DNA of 64,000 nt from Bradyrhizobium cytisi. Lineage in GTDB: Bacteria > Pseudomonadota > Alphaproteobacteria > Rhizobiales > Xanthobacteraceae. Within the stretch, counting starts at the first letter, position 1. Each line of letters opens with the position of its first letter. Shown in pieces: positions 45,016-56,435 of the stretch. The stretch lies in assembly GCF_008123515.1 (NCBI RefSeq), contig NZ_VSSR01000039.1, positions 62,001 through 126,000 on the forward strand. Direction: 5' to 3'. The position numbers and the translations under genes were made by a program. The notes below the pieces were generated by a model. It saw only the letters and a list, made by a program, of their open reading frames with translations. It made no database searches and was not told the origin of the DNA.

Positions 45016-45221
45016 GCGCGCCGGTCCAGTGCAGGGTGGACCAGTGCCCACACGATTGTCGCGGCACCTGCGGCAAGGCGCTCGCGTGGGGGGTGACAAC
45101 GTCGCGCTGGCGACTGCGCAGCGGGTCTCGCTTGTGGAATTACGATTGACCCGCAAAGCGAGATTTTGGCTGGCGCAGCAGCCCCGCGCAGTGATAGGGC
45201 TGCTATCGGTTACTGAGCGCG

Positions 45222-46424
45222 TCACGCATAGGCCGTCGATCCGTCTGGCCGGCGCGGCACCTTGCGCTCCCAATGAACGTAATCCTCTTTGCCGAGCACC
45301 TCCATGTCCATCTCGACGCCCCAACCCGGCCGGTCGGGCCGCAGCTCGAGATAGCCGTTCTTCGGCAGGTAGGGGTCCTTCACGTACCAGGCGCCCTGCG
45401 AGCGGTCCGGCGTGACGTTGGGGTCGCTGCTGCCGTCGCCGAAGGCGTAAACCGCACCCTGCGGCAGTCGGTATTCAAGAATTCGGAAGTTCGGCTGCGC
45501 AGCGGAGAAATGCAAATTGACGGCGGTGGCGAGCGGTCCCATCGGATTGTGTGGGGCGACCGTCACGTAGTGCGCCTCGGCAAGGGTTGCGATCCGGCGC
45601 ATTTCCGAAATCCCGCCAACCACGCAAATGTCGGGCTGGATGATGTCGCAGCCCTTGACCGATAACAGCCGCAGGAATTCGAAGCGGTTGTAAAGGGACT
45701 CACCCGTCGCGAGCGTGCAGGTGAGACCCCGTTTCAGGTCGCCCCAGGCCTCGATGTTCTCAGGCCGGATCGGTTCTTCGAAGAACAGCGGATCGTAGGG
45801 CGCGAGCGCATTGCCTAGCTGGATCGCCTGTCCGACCTCGAAGATCTTGGCGTGGGCGTCGAAGGCGATCTCGTAGTCGGTGCGCACCGTCTCGCGCAGC
45901 TTGCGGAAATACTCCGCGCTGGTACGTACGACCTCGCCCCAGCGTTGCGCATGCATGTCGATCCGGTAGGGGCTGAGCTTGAAGGCCGTCAGGCCCCATT
46001 CAGCGTTGAGCCTGTCGAATTCGTCGCGGGCAATCGCTGCGTCCGGCGCTGTATAGACACCGGCGTAAATGCGGACGCGGTCGCGCACGTTGCCGCCGAG
46101 CAGCCGGTAGACCGGGACATTGAGCGCCTTGGCCGAGATGTCCCAGAGGCAATGATCGATCGCGGAGATCGCCGCAAGGCCCAGCGCGCCGGGCGGAAAG
46201 CGGCATTGCTGCAACAGATACTGGATCAGATATTCGATCCGCCGCGGATCTTCGCCGCGGATGAAAGTGAACAGATACTCGAGCAGCGGTTCCAGCGCCT
46301 TGTCGGGCCCGTGATTGTAGCACTCGCCCCAGCCGGTCAGCCCGTCGTCGGTATCGATGGCAATGATCAGGCGAGGGCGGTCCTTGTCGCGTGACATAAA
46401 GGCCCGCAGGCGGTCGATCTTCAC
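45222..46424 (-). CDS. enolase-superfamily sugar-acid dehydratase (mandelate racemase/galactonate dehydratase-like)
   Basis: 400 residues. Metal ligands follow the superfamily pattern: Asp in FDAHAKIFE near residue 200, Glu in FFEEPIRPEN near 228 and Glu in LATGESLYNR near 255. The later His in TVAPHNPMGPL (near 305) matches the acid/base histidine of the mandelate racemase and galactonate dehydratase groups. It probably dehydrates an aldonic or uronic acid to a 2-keto-3-deoxy acid. It is encoded downstream of a Dpp/Opp-type transporter and near a DHDPS-family lyase, which together could import, dehydrate and cleave one sugar acid. Confidence 0.85.
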   Translation of the reverse strand: MKIDRLRAFMSRDKDRPRLIIAIDTDDGLTGWGECYNHGPDKALEPLLEYLFTFIRGEDPRRIEYLIQYLLQQCRFPPGALGLAAISAIDHCLWDISAKALNVPVYRLLGGNVRDRVRIYAGVYTAPDAAIARDEFDRLNAEWGLTAFKLSPYRIDMHAQRWGEVVRTSAEYFRKLRETVRTDYEIAFDAHAKIFEVGQAIQLGNALAPYDPLFFEEPIRPENIEAWGDLKRGLTCTLATGESLYNRFEFLRLLSVKGCDIIQPDICVVGGISEMRRIATLAEAHYVTVAPHNPMGPLATAVNLHFSAAQPNFRILEYRLPQGAVYAFGDGSSDPNVTPDRSQGAWYVKDPYLPKNGYLELRPDRPGWGVEMDMEVLGKEDYVHWERKVPRRPDGSTAYA

Positions 46425-46481
46425 GGGTTATCTCCATCCATTTGCTTGTTGTCGCGCCCGAAAACGGACGCCGGGATTGTC

Positions 46482-48208
<1,727 letters not shown>

Positions 48209-48212
<4 letters not shown>

Positions 48213-49336
48213 TTGTTGTACGGATCTGCGGCGTCGCGCAGCCCGTCTCCCAGGAAATTGAGGGCGATCACGGCGATCACCACTGCGGCGCCGGGTGCAA
48301 ACAGCCATGGCGCGGTTGCGATCGATCGGATGTTCTGGGCTTCGCGCAGCAGCACGCCCCAGGAAATGGTCGGTGGCTGCAGGCCGAGGCCGAGGAAGCT
48401 GAGCGACGTTTCCGCCAGGATCATAGCCGGAATCGCCAGCGAGATCGACGCGATGATGTGGCTGGTGAAGCTCGGCAGCATGTGACGGAAGATCACCCGC
48501 CATTCGGATGCGCCGTCGAGCCGTGCCGCGGTGACGAACTCCTCGGTGCGCAGGCTAAGGAAGCGGCCGCGTACGACGCGCGCGAGCTGGGCCCAGGCGG
48601 TGAGGGAGAGGATCAGCGTGATCATAAAGTAGTTGAGCGTCGCTGGCCAATCGTGCGGCAGGGCCGCCGACAGCGCGAGCCAGATCGGAATGCTGGGCAG
48701 CGACAGCACGAAATCGATCAGCCGCTGAACCGCGAAATCGATCCGTCCGCCATAATAGCCGGAAAGGCCGCCGAGCACGATGCCGATGGTCAGCGACAGC
48801 AGCACGCCGGCGAGACCGACCGACAGCGAGATCTGAGCGCCCTGTATGATGCGGCTGTAGACGCAGCGGCCGAGCCGGTCGGCGCCGAGCAGGAACAGCG
48901 GCTCGCTCTTGTTGTCGGTGGCGATCAGGTGCGTCGTGGTGTCGAACAGGCCGAACAGCTTGTAGGCGTAGCCGGTGCCAAAGAACCGGATGTAGCTCTT
49001 GCGCGTCTCGTCCTCGCGATAGACCGCCTGCAGCGTCTGCGGGTCACGCTTGAGCGCATAGGGATGGATGTAGGGCCGGACCGACCAGCTGCCGTCGGCC
49101 GCGAGGTCGATGAAATGTACGCCCTGGGGCGGATGGTAGGCGGCGCGCGCATTCTGCTGCGATGGATCGTTGACGGCGAAGAAGCCGGGCGCTGCGGCTA
49201 CGATGTAGAAGAATGCCGTGACGACGAGCCCGGCCATGGCGAGACGGTGGCGCTTGAATGCCCACCACACCAGTTGCCACTGCGATGCTACCGCGAGCTG
49301 GCGGCTGTCGACGTGTGAAATGGCGATATCGGTCAT
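48209..49336 (-). CDS. Dpp/Opp-type ABC permease (DppC-like)
   Basis: 375 residues. An N-terminal membrane anchor (RLAMAGLVVTAFFYIVAAAPGF) precedes a periplasmic insert of about 110 residues (to about 165), longer than in classical DppC. Five membrane segments follow, with the EAA loop in EFVTAARLDGASEWRVIFRH near 285-304. The GADRLGRCVYSRII sequence is the usual family landmark before the transmembrane domain. It pairs with the DppB-like permease as the transport channel. The long insert is typical of the subgroup seen with oligosaccharide-like binding proteins. Confidence 0.9.
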
Positions 49337-49351
49337 GATTCTGATCCCGGC

Positions 49352-50338
49352 CTATTCCAGCCTGATGCGCGGGTCGACGAGGGCGAGCAGGATGTCGCTT
49401 ATGAGCGAACCGATCAGCGTCAGTGCGCAGATCAGGAGCACGAAGGCACCGGCCAGATACATGTCCTGGCTCATCAGTGACTGCAGCAGAAGCGGTCCCG
49501 CCGTCGGCAGGCTGAGCACGATGGCCACGATGATCGAGCCGGAGACGAGGTTCGGAAGCAACCAGGAGATCGTCGAAATGAAGGGATTGAGCGCCAGCCG
49601 CAGCGGGTATTTCACCAGGAGATGGAATTCCGACAGGCCTTTTGCGCGCGCGGTGGTGACATAGGGCTTGTTGAGCTCGTCGAGCATGTTCGCGCGCATG
49701 ACGCGGATCAGGCTGGCGGTGCCGGAGGCCGCGAGGATGATGACTGGAATCCAGAGATGGTGCAGCAGGTCGAGGACCTTGCCGAAGCTCCAGGGCGCGT
49801 TGACATAGGCTTCCGAGAAAAGTCCGCCGACCTCCTGGCCGAATTCGACGGCGGCGATGTACATCAGCACCAGCGCGAGCAGGAAGCTTGGGATCGCGAG
49901 CCCGAGGAAACTGAGGAAAGTGACGACGTAGTCGCCGACCGAATATTTCTTGACCGCCGAGTAGACGCCGACCGGCAGCGCGATGCCCCAGGTCGCGAGC
50001 AGGGTCGAAAACGTCAGCACCAGCGTGAGCGCCATCCGTTCCCAGATCAGGTTGCTGACCGGCTGTTGCCATTCGAAGCTGAGGCCGAAATCGCCGTGCA
50101 GCAGAATGCCGCTGATCCATTTCAGATACTGGATGATCATCGGCTGATCGAGCCCGAAGCGGGCGCGAAGGTCGGCGGCGGTGGTCTGGTCGACGACCTC
50201 GTTCGACGCGGCCAGCGTCGCGATAAAGGTCGTGACGTAGTCGCCCGGCGGTAGCTGGATGAGAACGAACGCCAGGAAACTCACCACGATGAGCGAGGGC
50301 ACCATCCAGAGAAGGCGCTTGGCGATGAAGCGGAGCAT
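49352..50338 (-). CDS. Dpp/Opp-type ABC permease (DppB-like)
   Basis: 328 residues, starting MLRFIAKRLLWMVPSLIVVS, the standard DppB opening. A long loop with RARFGLDQPMIIQYLKW near residue 57 and the EAA loop YVTTARAKGLSEFHLLVKYP near 227-246 are present. The C-terminus carries YLAGAFVLLICALTLIGSLI and the LVDPRIRLE ending of the family. It lies 15 bp upstream of the DppC-like gene in the same operon. Confidence 0.9.
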   Translation of the reverse strand: MLRFIAKRLLWMVPSLIVVSFLAFVLIQLPPGDYVTTFIATLAASNEVVDQTTAADLRARFGLDQPMIIQYLKWISGILLHGDFGLSFEWQQPVSNLIWERMALTLVLTFSTLLATWGIALPVGVYSAVKKYSVGDYVVTFLSFLGLAIPSFLLALVLMYIAAVEFGQEVGGLFSEAYVNAPWSFGKVLDLLHHLWIPVIILAASGTASLIRVMRANMLDELNKPYVTTARAKGLSEFHLLVKYPLRLALNPFISTISWLLPNLVSGSIIVAIVLSLPTAGPLLLQSLMSQDMYLAGAFVLLICALTLIGSLISDILLALVDPRIRLE

Positions 50339-50403
50339 GGTCCTGCCTGTTCAGGGAAATAGAATCCGGTCGCACCGCGCGGCGCGGCCGGGCTCAAGGC
50401 CGA

Positions 50404-52362
50404 TCACGTCGAGAAGAAGAATTGCTGCGGCAGGGCCGGGCCTGGATTGGGCCACGACCACGAGTTCGGATATTTCGCTGGCACGTTCGCCAGGTTGGTC
50501 TTGCAGATGCCAAAGGCGTTCACCGCAAGGCAAATGCCGATGGTCTCGAAAGCGTCGGCCGTGAGATCGAACAGCTGCTTCATGATTTCGCCGCGCTTTT
50601 GCAGGTCGGCCGTGGCACGAGCCTGATCGAACAGCTTCATGCGCTGCTTCTGGCTCTCAGGCGGCTCCTGGCCATCCTTGCCGCCGGAGACGTACCATTG
50701 CGCCCACGGCACGGCGTAGCGCGAGCCCTGTGTGTGCTGTGCGAAGAAGTCGCGCGGATCGAGCATCGGATCGAGGCCGCCCGGACCGGGCCACACCGCC
50801 GCATCGTGGTCGTTGTTGTCGCCGCGCGTGTAGTAGAGCGCGCGCTCGATGGTGTTGACCTTGATGTCGATGCCGATATCGGCCCAGTGCCGCTTCGCCA
50901 ACTCGAGCGCATCGACCTCGTCCGGGTAGAGCGTCGGGATTACGTCGATGGCGAAGAAGATCTTCTGTCCGTCCGGACGTAAGCGGAAGCCGTTGGCATC
51001 CTTCTTGGCATAGCCGAGCTTGTCGAGGATGGCATTGGCCTGGGCCTGATCGAACTCGCTGAACTGCGTCGCGAGCGTGGCATGATACCAGGGATGCCCC
51101 GGCCGCGGCCCGGCCTGATAGGGCTGCGATTGTCCGAGATAGACCAGCTCGATGATCTCGCTGCGGTTCATGCCGAGCGACAACGCCTTGCGAAATTCCT
51201 TGTTGGCGAACATTTCCCGCATCTTCGGATCCTTGTGCGTGAGGTTCAGGTAGATCTGAACCTGCTGGGATCCGGAATTGATCAGTTCGATCAGGCGATA
51301 GCCGCCCTTCTGCATGTTCTGCGACAGCGTAGGTTTGTTTTGTAGCGTATCGATATGGCGTTCCTGGATGTCGAGACGGCCAGAGATCACATCGAGCATC
51401 AGCGACTCGACGTCCTGCGAGATGTTGAAGTTGAGCCTGTCGATATAGGGAAGCTGGTTGCCGGCGGTGTCGACCTGCCAGAAGTAGGGGTTGCGCTCCA
51501 TCACCACGCGCGTCGCGCCGCCGGTGTAGGGTTCCTTGATGACCCATGGATCGAGCGTCGGTTTGTCGGCGTTACCCCAACGCGTGGGGATTTCGATGTC
51601 GCCGCACTTGCTCCGGAACAGCGTGCCCCAGTCGGAGAGGTTCGCGGCCTTGACGAGATCGGCCACCGCCGGATTGTACTTCGGGTGGAACTGGCTGCAG
51701 TAGTGCTTCGCGAACAATGTGGGATGCTGTCCGAGCGGGGTTGCCATCTGCTCCAGGAACAGCGCGTAGGGACTAGCGAAGGTGAACTTCATAGTAGTGT
51801 CGTCGATCTTGGTGACGGTGCCGGCCTTGCCACCGATCACGATCGGGGTCGGCGGCGATTTATAGAGCTCGGTGTTCTTGGCGCAGTCCTCGATGGCGAA
51901 GACGATATCGTCTGCCGTGAACGGATGACCATCCGACCACTTCATGCCCTTACGGAGATGGAAGGTGAATTCGGTGGAATCGGCGTTGACCTCCCATTTT
52001 TCGGCAACATTCGGCAGCACCTCGGTGAAGGCGAGATTCCAGCGCACCAGGCCCTGATTGCCGACCATGCGCAGGATACCGTTGTGGTCTGCCGAGCCGC
52101 GCAGGCCGCGCCGCAGCGCGCCGCCATAGCGGCCGACCTTCTCGACGGTGACGACCATCGGGCTGGCCGGGATGCGGTCCGCCAGCGGTGCCAGCTTGCC
52201 GTCCACCACGAGTTTGGCGAGCGCCGGCGCTTCCTTGGCGCCCTCGGCGCGCGCCGCATAAGGCAGTGCGGAAATCGCGGTCGCGCCGGCAAATCCCTTC
52301 AGCACGGAGCGGCGGTCTAGTCGGCGGCAGTGGGGCGTCCTCTGCTGGATGTCCTCGCTCAT
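50404..52362 (-). CDS. Tat-exported family 5 ABC substrate-binding protein
   Basis: 652 residues. The N-terminus has a twin-arginine signal (DRRSVLKGFAGATAISAL). The mature protein has the SBP_bac_5 pattern: PNVAEKWEVNADSTEFTFHL, then RKGMKWSDGHPFTADDIVF near 140-160, and later DNNDHDAAVWPGPGG. Its length is large for a dipeptide-binding protein and fits the subgroup that binds oligosaccharides or sugar acids. It is the first intact gene of the transporter operon, downstream of the GntR-type divergent promoter. Ligand identity is inferred only from the sugar-acid enzymes at both ends of the locus. Confidence 0.88.
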   Translation of the reverse strand: MSEDIQQRTPHCRRLDRRSVLKGFAGATAISALPYAARAEGAKEAPALAKLVVDGKLAPLADRIPASPMVVTVEKVGRYGGALRRGLRGSADHNGILRMVGNQGLVRWNLAFTEVLPNVAEKWEVNADSTEFTFHLRKGMKWSDGHPFTADDIVFAIEDCAKNTELYKSPPTPIVIGGKAGTVTKIDDTTMKFTFASPYALFLEQMATPLGQHPTLFAKHYCSQFHPKYNPAVADLVKAANLSDWGTLFRSKCGDIEIPTRWGNADKPTLDPWVIKEPYTGGATRVVMERNPYFWQVDTAGNQLPYIDRLNFNISQDVESLMLDVISGRLDIQERHIDTLQNKPTLSQNMQKGGYRLIELINSGSQQVQIYLNLTHKDPKMREMFANKEFRKALSLGMNRSEIIELVYLGQSQPYQAGPRPGHPWYHATLATQFSEFDQAQANAILDKLGYAKKDANGFRLRPDGQKIFFAIDVIPTLYPDEVDALELAKRHWADIGIDIKVNTIERALYYTRGDNNDHDAAVWPGPGGLDPMLDPRDFFAQHTQGSRYAVPWAQWYVSGGKDGQEPPESQKQRMKLFDQARATADLQKRGEIMKQLFDLTADAFETIGICLAVNAFGICKTNLANVPAKYPNSWSWPNPGPALPQQFFFST

Positions 52363-52464
52363 GGTTCCTCCCGGTCGAGATGTGTGTTGCGGCCATTCGG
52401 CCTTGTGATTCTTGATGGCGTCGTCGTGTAATTGGGCACCGTCATGGTGATAGTGGTGATGGCA

Positions 52465-52866
52465 TCATGTCACCGTGATCCCTACGCTGGCCCAAAACGT
52501 TTCGCCGGGATGCAGCACGCGCAGCGAATGGGGCGCCGTGGCCGGGTGCGACGCTGGCTTGACGACGGTTTCGTCAAATCGGAAAGCGGCGTTGCGAATG
52601 CGGTTCGAATAAGGGACCACCGGATAGGCGCCGGCTTTGGGCCAGACCAGCGGATCAAAGTGGCCGGTCGCCATGGGAACGAGGACATCGATGCGACGGT
52701 TGCCAGGCGCCTCGCGCCAAAGCGATGCCAACCGTCCGTCCTCAGGCGGCCGCACCGCCGCCCGCATCGCTCGCGCGGCCAGCTTACAATCGGATGCACG
52801 CACGTCCGGCTCGTCGAACGCCGAGGCCCGCGCCGTCTGCGCTGTCTCTTTGCGCATACATTCCAT
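52465..52866 (-). pseudogene. aldose 1-epimerase remnant with internal deletion
   Basis: 133 codons. The first two thirds match the start of an aldose 1-epimerase (GRLASLWRE, DVLVPMATGHFDPLVWPKAG, then YPVVPYSNRIRNAAFRFDE and HPATAPHSL). The last residues (RVLHPGETFWASVGITVT) match the extreme C-terminus of the same family. The roughly 150-180 residues that normally lie between, including the catalytic His and Glu, are missing, and the join is in frame. This implies a simple internal deletion after the gene was part of the sugar-acid operon. The short product is unlikely to be an active mutarotase. Confidence 0.65.
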
Positions 52867-52893
52867 CCCTGTGGCCGGACTCTTGCCGGCTTA

Positions 52894-52937
52894 TTGACAT
52901 GGGGTGGATTTGATATATCAAATTTCACGGCTGTCCA
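52894..52937. promoter_or_regulatory. symmetric divergent promoter with GntR-type palindrome
   Basis: A 16-bp perfect palindrome ATTTGATATATCAAAT (52908-52923) lies between TTGACA (52894-52899, plus strand) and TGGACA (52937-52932, minus strand). Each -35 box is exactly 16 bases from a TATCAA -10 box inside the palindrome, so both divergent promoters are covered by one operator. The TTGATATATCAA core is of the kind bound by FCD-type GntR regulators, one of which is encoded at 53001. Confidence 0.72.
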
Positions 52938-53000
52938 TAAAGCGTTTGGCCAATATCCAAAAAAGTTTGGGCGCATGAACCTGCGTCCAGGGAGAGCAGC

Positions 53001-53729
53001 GTGCCGCCAAGGCTTCAGCCGGTCGATCCGGTTTATCTGAAAGGGCTGCGTGCGCATGTCCGCGAGGAGCTGCGTCGCGCCATCATCGCGGGCGAGCTGC
53101 CGTCCGGCGCGGTGCTCAACGAACGGCAGATGGCGGAACAGCTCGGCGTCAGCACCACGCCGCTGAAGGAGGCGTTGCGCCAGCTCGAAGCCGAAGGCCT
53201 GGTCGTGGCGGAGCCGCGCCGCGGCATCCGCGTGACCTTCGATGCCGAGCAGGCCGAAGAGATGGCGCTGGCCCGTGCCGCGCTCGAGAGCATGATCGCC
53301 CGCATGGCGGCGTCGCGCATCGACGATGAAGGGGTCGCGCGGCTGGCCGCCATCGTGAGCAAAATGGCCGAGGCGACCGCGGCGAGCGCGACCGACGACC
53401 TGATCAAGCTCAACGAGTTGTTTCACGATGCCATCCACGAGATCTCGCGTTGCAGTTATCTGCAGCGCATTCTGGTCGGGCAGCGCGTCTACGTGCATAC
53501 CGCACGTCAGTTCATCCTAAGCGACGCGGAGGAACGAGGCCGCGCCCTTCGCGAGCATTGCACCATCTACGAAGCGCTGGCCCGCCGTGACAGTGACGCC
53601 GCCGAGCGGGAAATGCGCGATCACGTGGTCCGTTCGGCACGGCAGCACGTCAAGGCCGCGTTCGAAAACCGTGGGCAACCGCAAACTGCTCCCCAAGCTG
53701 TCCGTGCTACGAAGGAGCACAACTCTTGA
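53001..53729 (+). CDS. GntR-family (FCD) transcriptional regulator
   Basis: 242 residues from the GTG at 53001, preceded by a GGGAGAGCAGC leader. The N-terminal winged helix is typical (LRRAIIAGELPSGAVLNERQ, MAEQLGVSTTPLKEALRQLE, EGLVVAEPRRGIRV). The FCD sensor domain follows, with metal-binding style residues in NELFHDAIHEIS and REHCTIYEALARRD. It probably represses the divergent transport operon and its own operon by binding the palindrome at 52908-52923. Effector: likely a sugar acid or keto acid of the pathway. Confidence 0.9.
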   Translation: MPPRLQPVDPVYLKGLRAHVREELRRAIIAGELPSGAVLNERQMAEQLGVSTTPLKEALRQLEAEGLVVAEPRRGIRVTFDAEQAEEMALARAALESMIARMAASRIDDEGVARLAAIVSKMAEATAASATDDLIKLNELFHDAIHEISRCSYLQRILVGQRVYVHTARQFILSDAEERGRALREHCTIYEALARRDSDAAEREMRDHVVRSARQHVKAAFENRGQPQTAPQAVRATKEHNS

Positions 53730-54649
53730 GGTTGAAAAAAGTAAGAGCTGCGCTCGAGGGCATTTCGGGCGTGCATGTTACGCCCTACGCCACGAGCGGC
53801 GACATCGACCGGCCGTTGCTCAGCCGCATCGTCGACAGAATCGCGGGCGCGGGCATCCACAATATCGTATCCGCCGGCAATACCGGTGAGTTCTACGCCT
53901 TGGCAGCCGACGAAGTCCGCACCGTGCATGATGGCGCCATCGAAGCCAATGCGGGCCGCTCGCTGCTGACCGCCGGTGTCGGGCGCTCGCTGAAGGAGGC
54001 GATCGAGCTCGGCCGGCGGGCGAGAGACAAGGGCGCCGACGCCTTGATGGCGCATCAGCCGCTCGATCCGTTCGCAGCACCACAGGCGCAGGCAGCCTAC
54101 TTCAAGGCGATCGCGGATGCGGTGGATGTGCCGCTCATTGCCTATGTCCGCTCGGACGCGATGAGCCTCGGCGACATCTTGAGTGTTGCCAACCATCCGA
54201 ACGTCGCCGGCGTGAAATTCGCCACCACGAACCTGATGCTGCTGTCCGAGTGCATCCGCTCCAGCACCGGAGCGACCGCATTGTGGGTGTGCGGTCTTGC
54301 CGAGGGCTGGGCGCCCGCCTTCTACGCGGCGGGGGCGAGGGGGTTCACTTCGGGCCTCGTCAACATCGATCCCGCCCGTTCACTGGCCATCCATGCCGCG
54401 CTCGAGGCTGGCCGGTTCGACCGGGTTCGCGAACTCGTCGATACCATCGCCAAGTTCGAGGCGATGCGGACGCGTTTCGGCAACGGCGCGAACGCCACGG
54501 TGGTCAAAGAGGCGCTGCGGCTGATCGGATTTCCGGTCGGCCCCGTGCGGCTGCCCGGCCTGCCGCGACTCGACGACAGCGACCGCGCAATCCTCGCCGA
54601 AGTGTTGCGAGCGTGGGGTGTGCTGGCTCCCGACGCCGAGGCAGAATAG
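53726..54649 (+). CDS. dihydrodipicolinate synthase family aldolase/dehydratase
   Basis: 307 residues. The TTG at 53726 overlaps the GntR stop and lies eight bases after AAGGAG. Family landmarks are HVTPYATSGDIDRPLLSRIV, AGNTGEFYAL near 50-59, the tyrosine in LIAYVRSD near 137 and the Schiff-base lysine in AGVKFATTN near 160. Enzymes of this group cleave or dehydrate 2-keto-3-deoxy sugar acids as well as make dihydrodipicolinate. Next to an enolase-family dehydratase and its transporter, a catabolic role on a 2-keto-3-deoxy acid is the most likely. Confidence 0.86.
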   Translation: MRLKKVRAALEGISGVHVTPYATSGDIDRPLLSRIVDRIAGAGIHNIVSAGNTGEFYALAADEVRTVHDGAIEANAGRSLLTAGVGRSLKEAIELGRRARDKGADALMAHQPLDPFAAPQAQAAYFKAIADAVDVPLIAYVRSDAMSLGDILSVANHPNVAGVKFATTNLMLLSECIRSSTGATALWVCGLAEGWAPAFYAAGARGFTSGLVNIDPARSLAIHAALEAGRFDRVRELVDTIAKFEAMRTRFGNGANATVVKEALRLIGFPVGPVRLPGLPRLDDSDRAILAEVLRAWGVLAPDAEAE

Positions 54650-54747
54650 CTCTAGCCATCTCGACTGGCCCCTGAGCCGTCCCCACCTTTTCAGAGCAAG
54701 AAGTTCTCGATGCCTGTCTCCGTAACCAAGCCGAGGTCCAGTTCAGC

Positions 54748-55404
54748 TCAGGCTGCGCTTTTCGGTACCGGTGTGTTGAGCAGCTGCTGCTCCCACAGGA
54801 ACGCGATGCCACTGCCGCCGGCATGCTGCAGGATCACCTCGGTCAGCTTGGCGGCTTGGTCGGCCCTGGCCCAGTCGCGCTGCCATTCGGCCGCCACTGC
54901 CAACCAGGTCATCATGTTGGCGCCGGCGGTGATCATGCGCTGAATGGCGATCTCGTGGGCTTCGACCGAAACGGCACCGGACGCATCTGTCACCACAGTG
55001 ACGTCCCAGCCTTCGCCGAGAGCCTGGATCGTCGGCATCGCGACGCATATCTCGGTCCACAGACCGGCGATGATCAGCTGCTTGCGGCCCGTGGCCTTGA
55101 CCGCATCCACGACCTTCTTATCCTGCCAGGTGTTGATGAACGTCCGGTCGATCACCTCCTGTCCGGGGAACACTTCGGTGATCTGAGGGAAGAGGAGGCC
55201 ACCTCGCTCGGCAATCACGCTCGTCAGGATCGTGGGAACACCGAAGGCCTTTGCTGCCTTCGCAAGAGCTGCCGTGTTGTTGATCACCATCTGCGGTTCA
55301 TGGCTGTTCACGTTCGCAAGCTGGTAGGGTTGGTGGTCGATCAGAACGAGCACTGAGTCTTCGGGACGAAGAAGCGAAGCAAGGCCGTTACGAAGTTTCA
55401 TCAT
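54748..55404 (-). CDS. isochorismatase-family hydrolase (YcaC-like)
   Basis: 218 residues from the ATG at 55404, just after AAAGGATG; the next ATG (55401) is equally possible. The N-terminal Asp is in LVLIDHQPYQL near residue 22 and the catalytic cysteine in IAGLWTEICVAMPTIQAL near 120. LLFPQITEVFPG is typical of the YcaC subgroup, whose substrate is unknown. It is divergent from a LysR gene (149 bp between starts), which probably controls it. The region 54650-54747 has no feature. Confidence 0.87.
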   Translation of the reverse strand: MMKLRNGLASLLRPEDSVLVLIDHQPYQLANVNSHEPQMVINNTAALAKAAKAFGVPTILTSVIAERGGLLFPQITEVFPGQEVIDRTFINTWQDKKVVDAVKATGRKQLIIAGLWTEICVAMPTIQALGEGWDVTVVTDASGAVSVEAHEIAIQRMITAGANMMTWLAVAAEWQRDWARADQAAKLTEVILQHAGGSGIAFLWEQQLLNTPVPKSAA

Positions 55405-55553
55405 GACATCCTTTGTTGCCGTTGAATGCGGCATCGGTTTTGGGGAGACGCTCGCCACAGGCGGCGTTACCTGGAGGGCTTATTGCCGTTCCCGTGTTCG
55501 ATGCGGTAGTACCGTTTGGTGGCAAGCTGTGTCGCGAAAGCAGGAACGCCAAA

Positions 55554-56426
55554 GTGGACGTCGAAGAGCTCAGGACATTCGTGGAAGTTGCTGATGCCGG
55601 CGGAGTTTCGCCTGCTGCGCTCCGGCTCGGCGTCTCCAAGTCGATCGTCAGTCGAAGGCTGTTGCGGCTTGAATCGGAACTTGGTGTCCAGCTTCTTGCA
55701 CGAACCACCCGCGGCGCCGCTCTAACGGAAGCTGGGGCGACGTTCCGAGACTATGCTGCGAGGGTCTGCACCGAAATCGACCTGGCCAAGGAAACGATCC
55801 TGCCTGCCGGCGAGCTTCGTGGACGCTTGCGAGTTGCCGTGCCGCTGTCCTTCGGCTCGAACTACTTCGCCCCCGTGATGGCGGAAATGGCGAGACGACA
55901 CCCGAAGCTCCAGATCCAAGCCTGCTACAGTGACCAATTCGTTGATCTCATCGCAGAAGGTTACGACTGCGCGATCCGGATTGGCTATCTTCAAGACTCG
56001 AATTTGATCGCCAGGCGGGTCGGACCGATCCACGGCAAGTTCGTTGCGAGTCCCGGCTACATCAAAGAGCACGGGTCGCCCGAGACACCCGAGCAACTCA
56101 TCGCCCATCAAGCTCTCATGCAGGGCACCGAAGCCTGGCAGCTCATGGATGGCGACAAGATCATCACGGTTCGTCCACAGGGTCGCTTCAAGGCCGACAA
56201 CGGCACAGCTCTGGTGGCCGCCGCAACAGCAGGACTCGGGATTGCCTACCTCCCCGATTTCCTCACTGATGAATTGCTGGCATCGGGGCGGCTTGTTTCA
56301 GTTATGACCCGTCATCCACCACCTCCGGCGGGTGCCTATGTCATCCGCCCGCCAGGCCAGCATCCCGCGCGGAAGATCCGGGTCCTCACGGAATTGCTGA
56401 TCGAGCATTGCGATCCGGTCAAGTGA
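55554..56426 (+). CDS. LysR-family transcriptional regulator
   Basis: 290 residues from the GTG at 55554 (VDVEELRTFVEVADAGG), preceded by AGGAACGCC. The frame remains open upstream, but that part lies in the promoter region of the divergent hydrolase gene. The helix-turn-helix includes VSPAALRLGVSKSIVSRRLLRLE. The effector domain is complete (ELRGRLRVAVPLSFG, YDCAIRIGYLQDSNL). It is most likely the regulator of the YcaC-like gene. The stop codon lies only nine bases before the first tRNA fragment at 56436. Confidence 0.87.
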   Translation: MDVEELRTFVEVADAGGVSPAALRLGVSKSIVSRRLLRLESELGVQLLARTTRGAALTEAGATFRDYAARVCTEIDLAKETILPAGELRGRLRVAVPLSFGSNYFAPVMAEMARRHPKLQIQACYSDQFVDLIAEGYDCAIRIGYLQDSNLIARRVGPIHGKFVASPGYIKEHGSPETPEQLIAHQALMQGTEAWQLMDGDKIITVRPQGRFKADNGTALVAAATAGLGIAYLPDFLTDELLASGRLVSVMTRHPPPPAGAYVIRPPGQHPARKIRVLTELLIEHCDPVK

Positions 56427-56435
56427 TCGATTGGC

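Noticed and set aside
45016..45221. Frames on both strands between the TetR operator and the dehydratase gene
   Set aside because: Neither strand shows a ribosome site or family motif. It is probably just promoter and spacer sequence.
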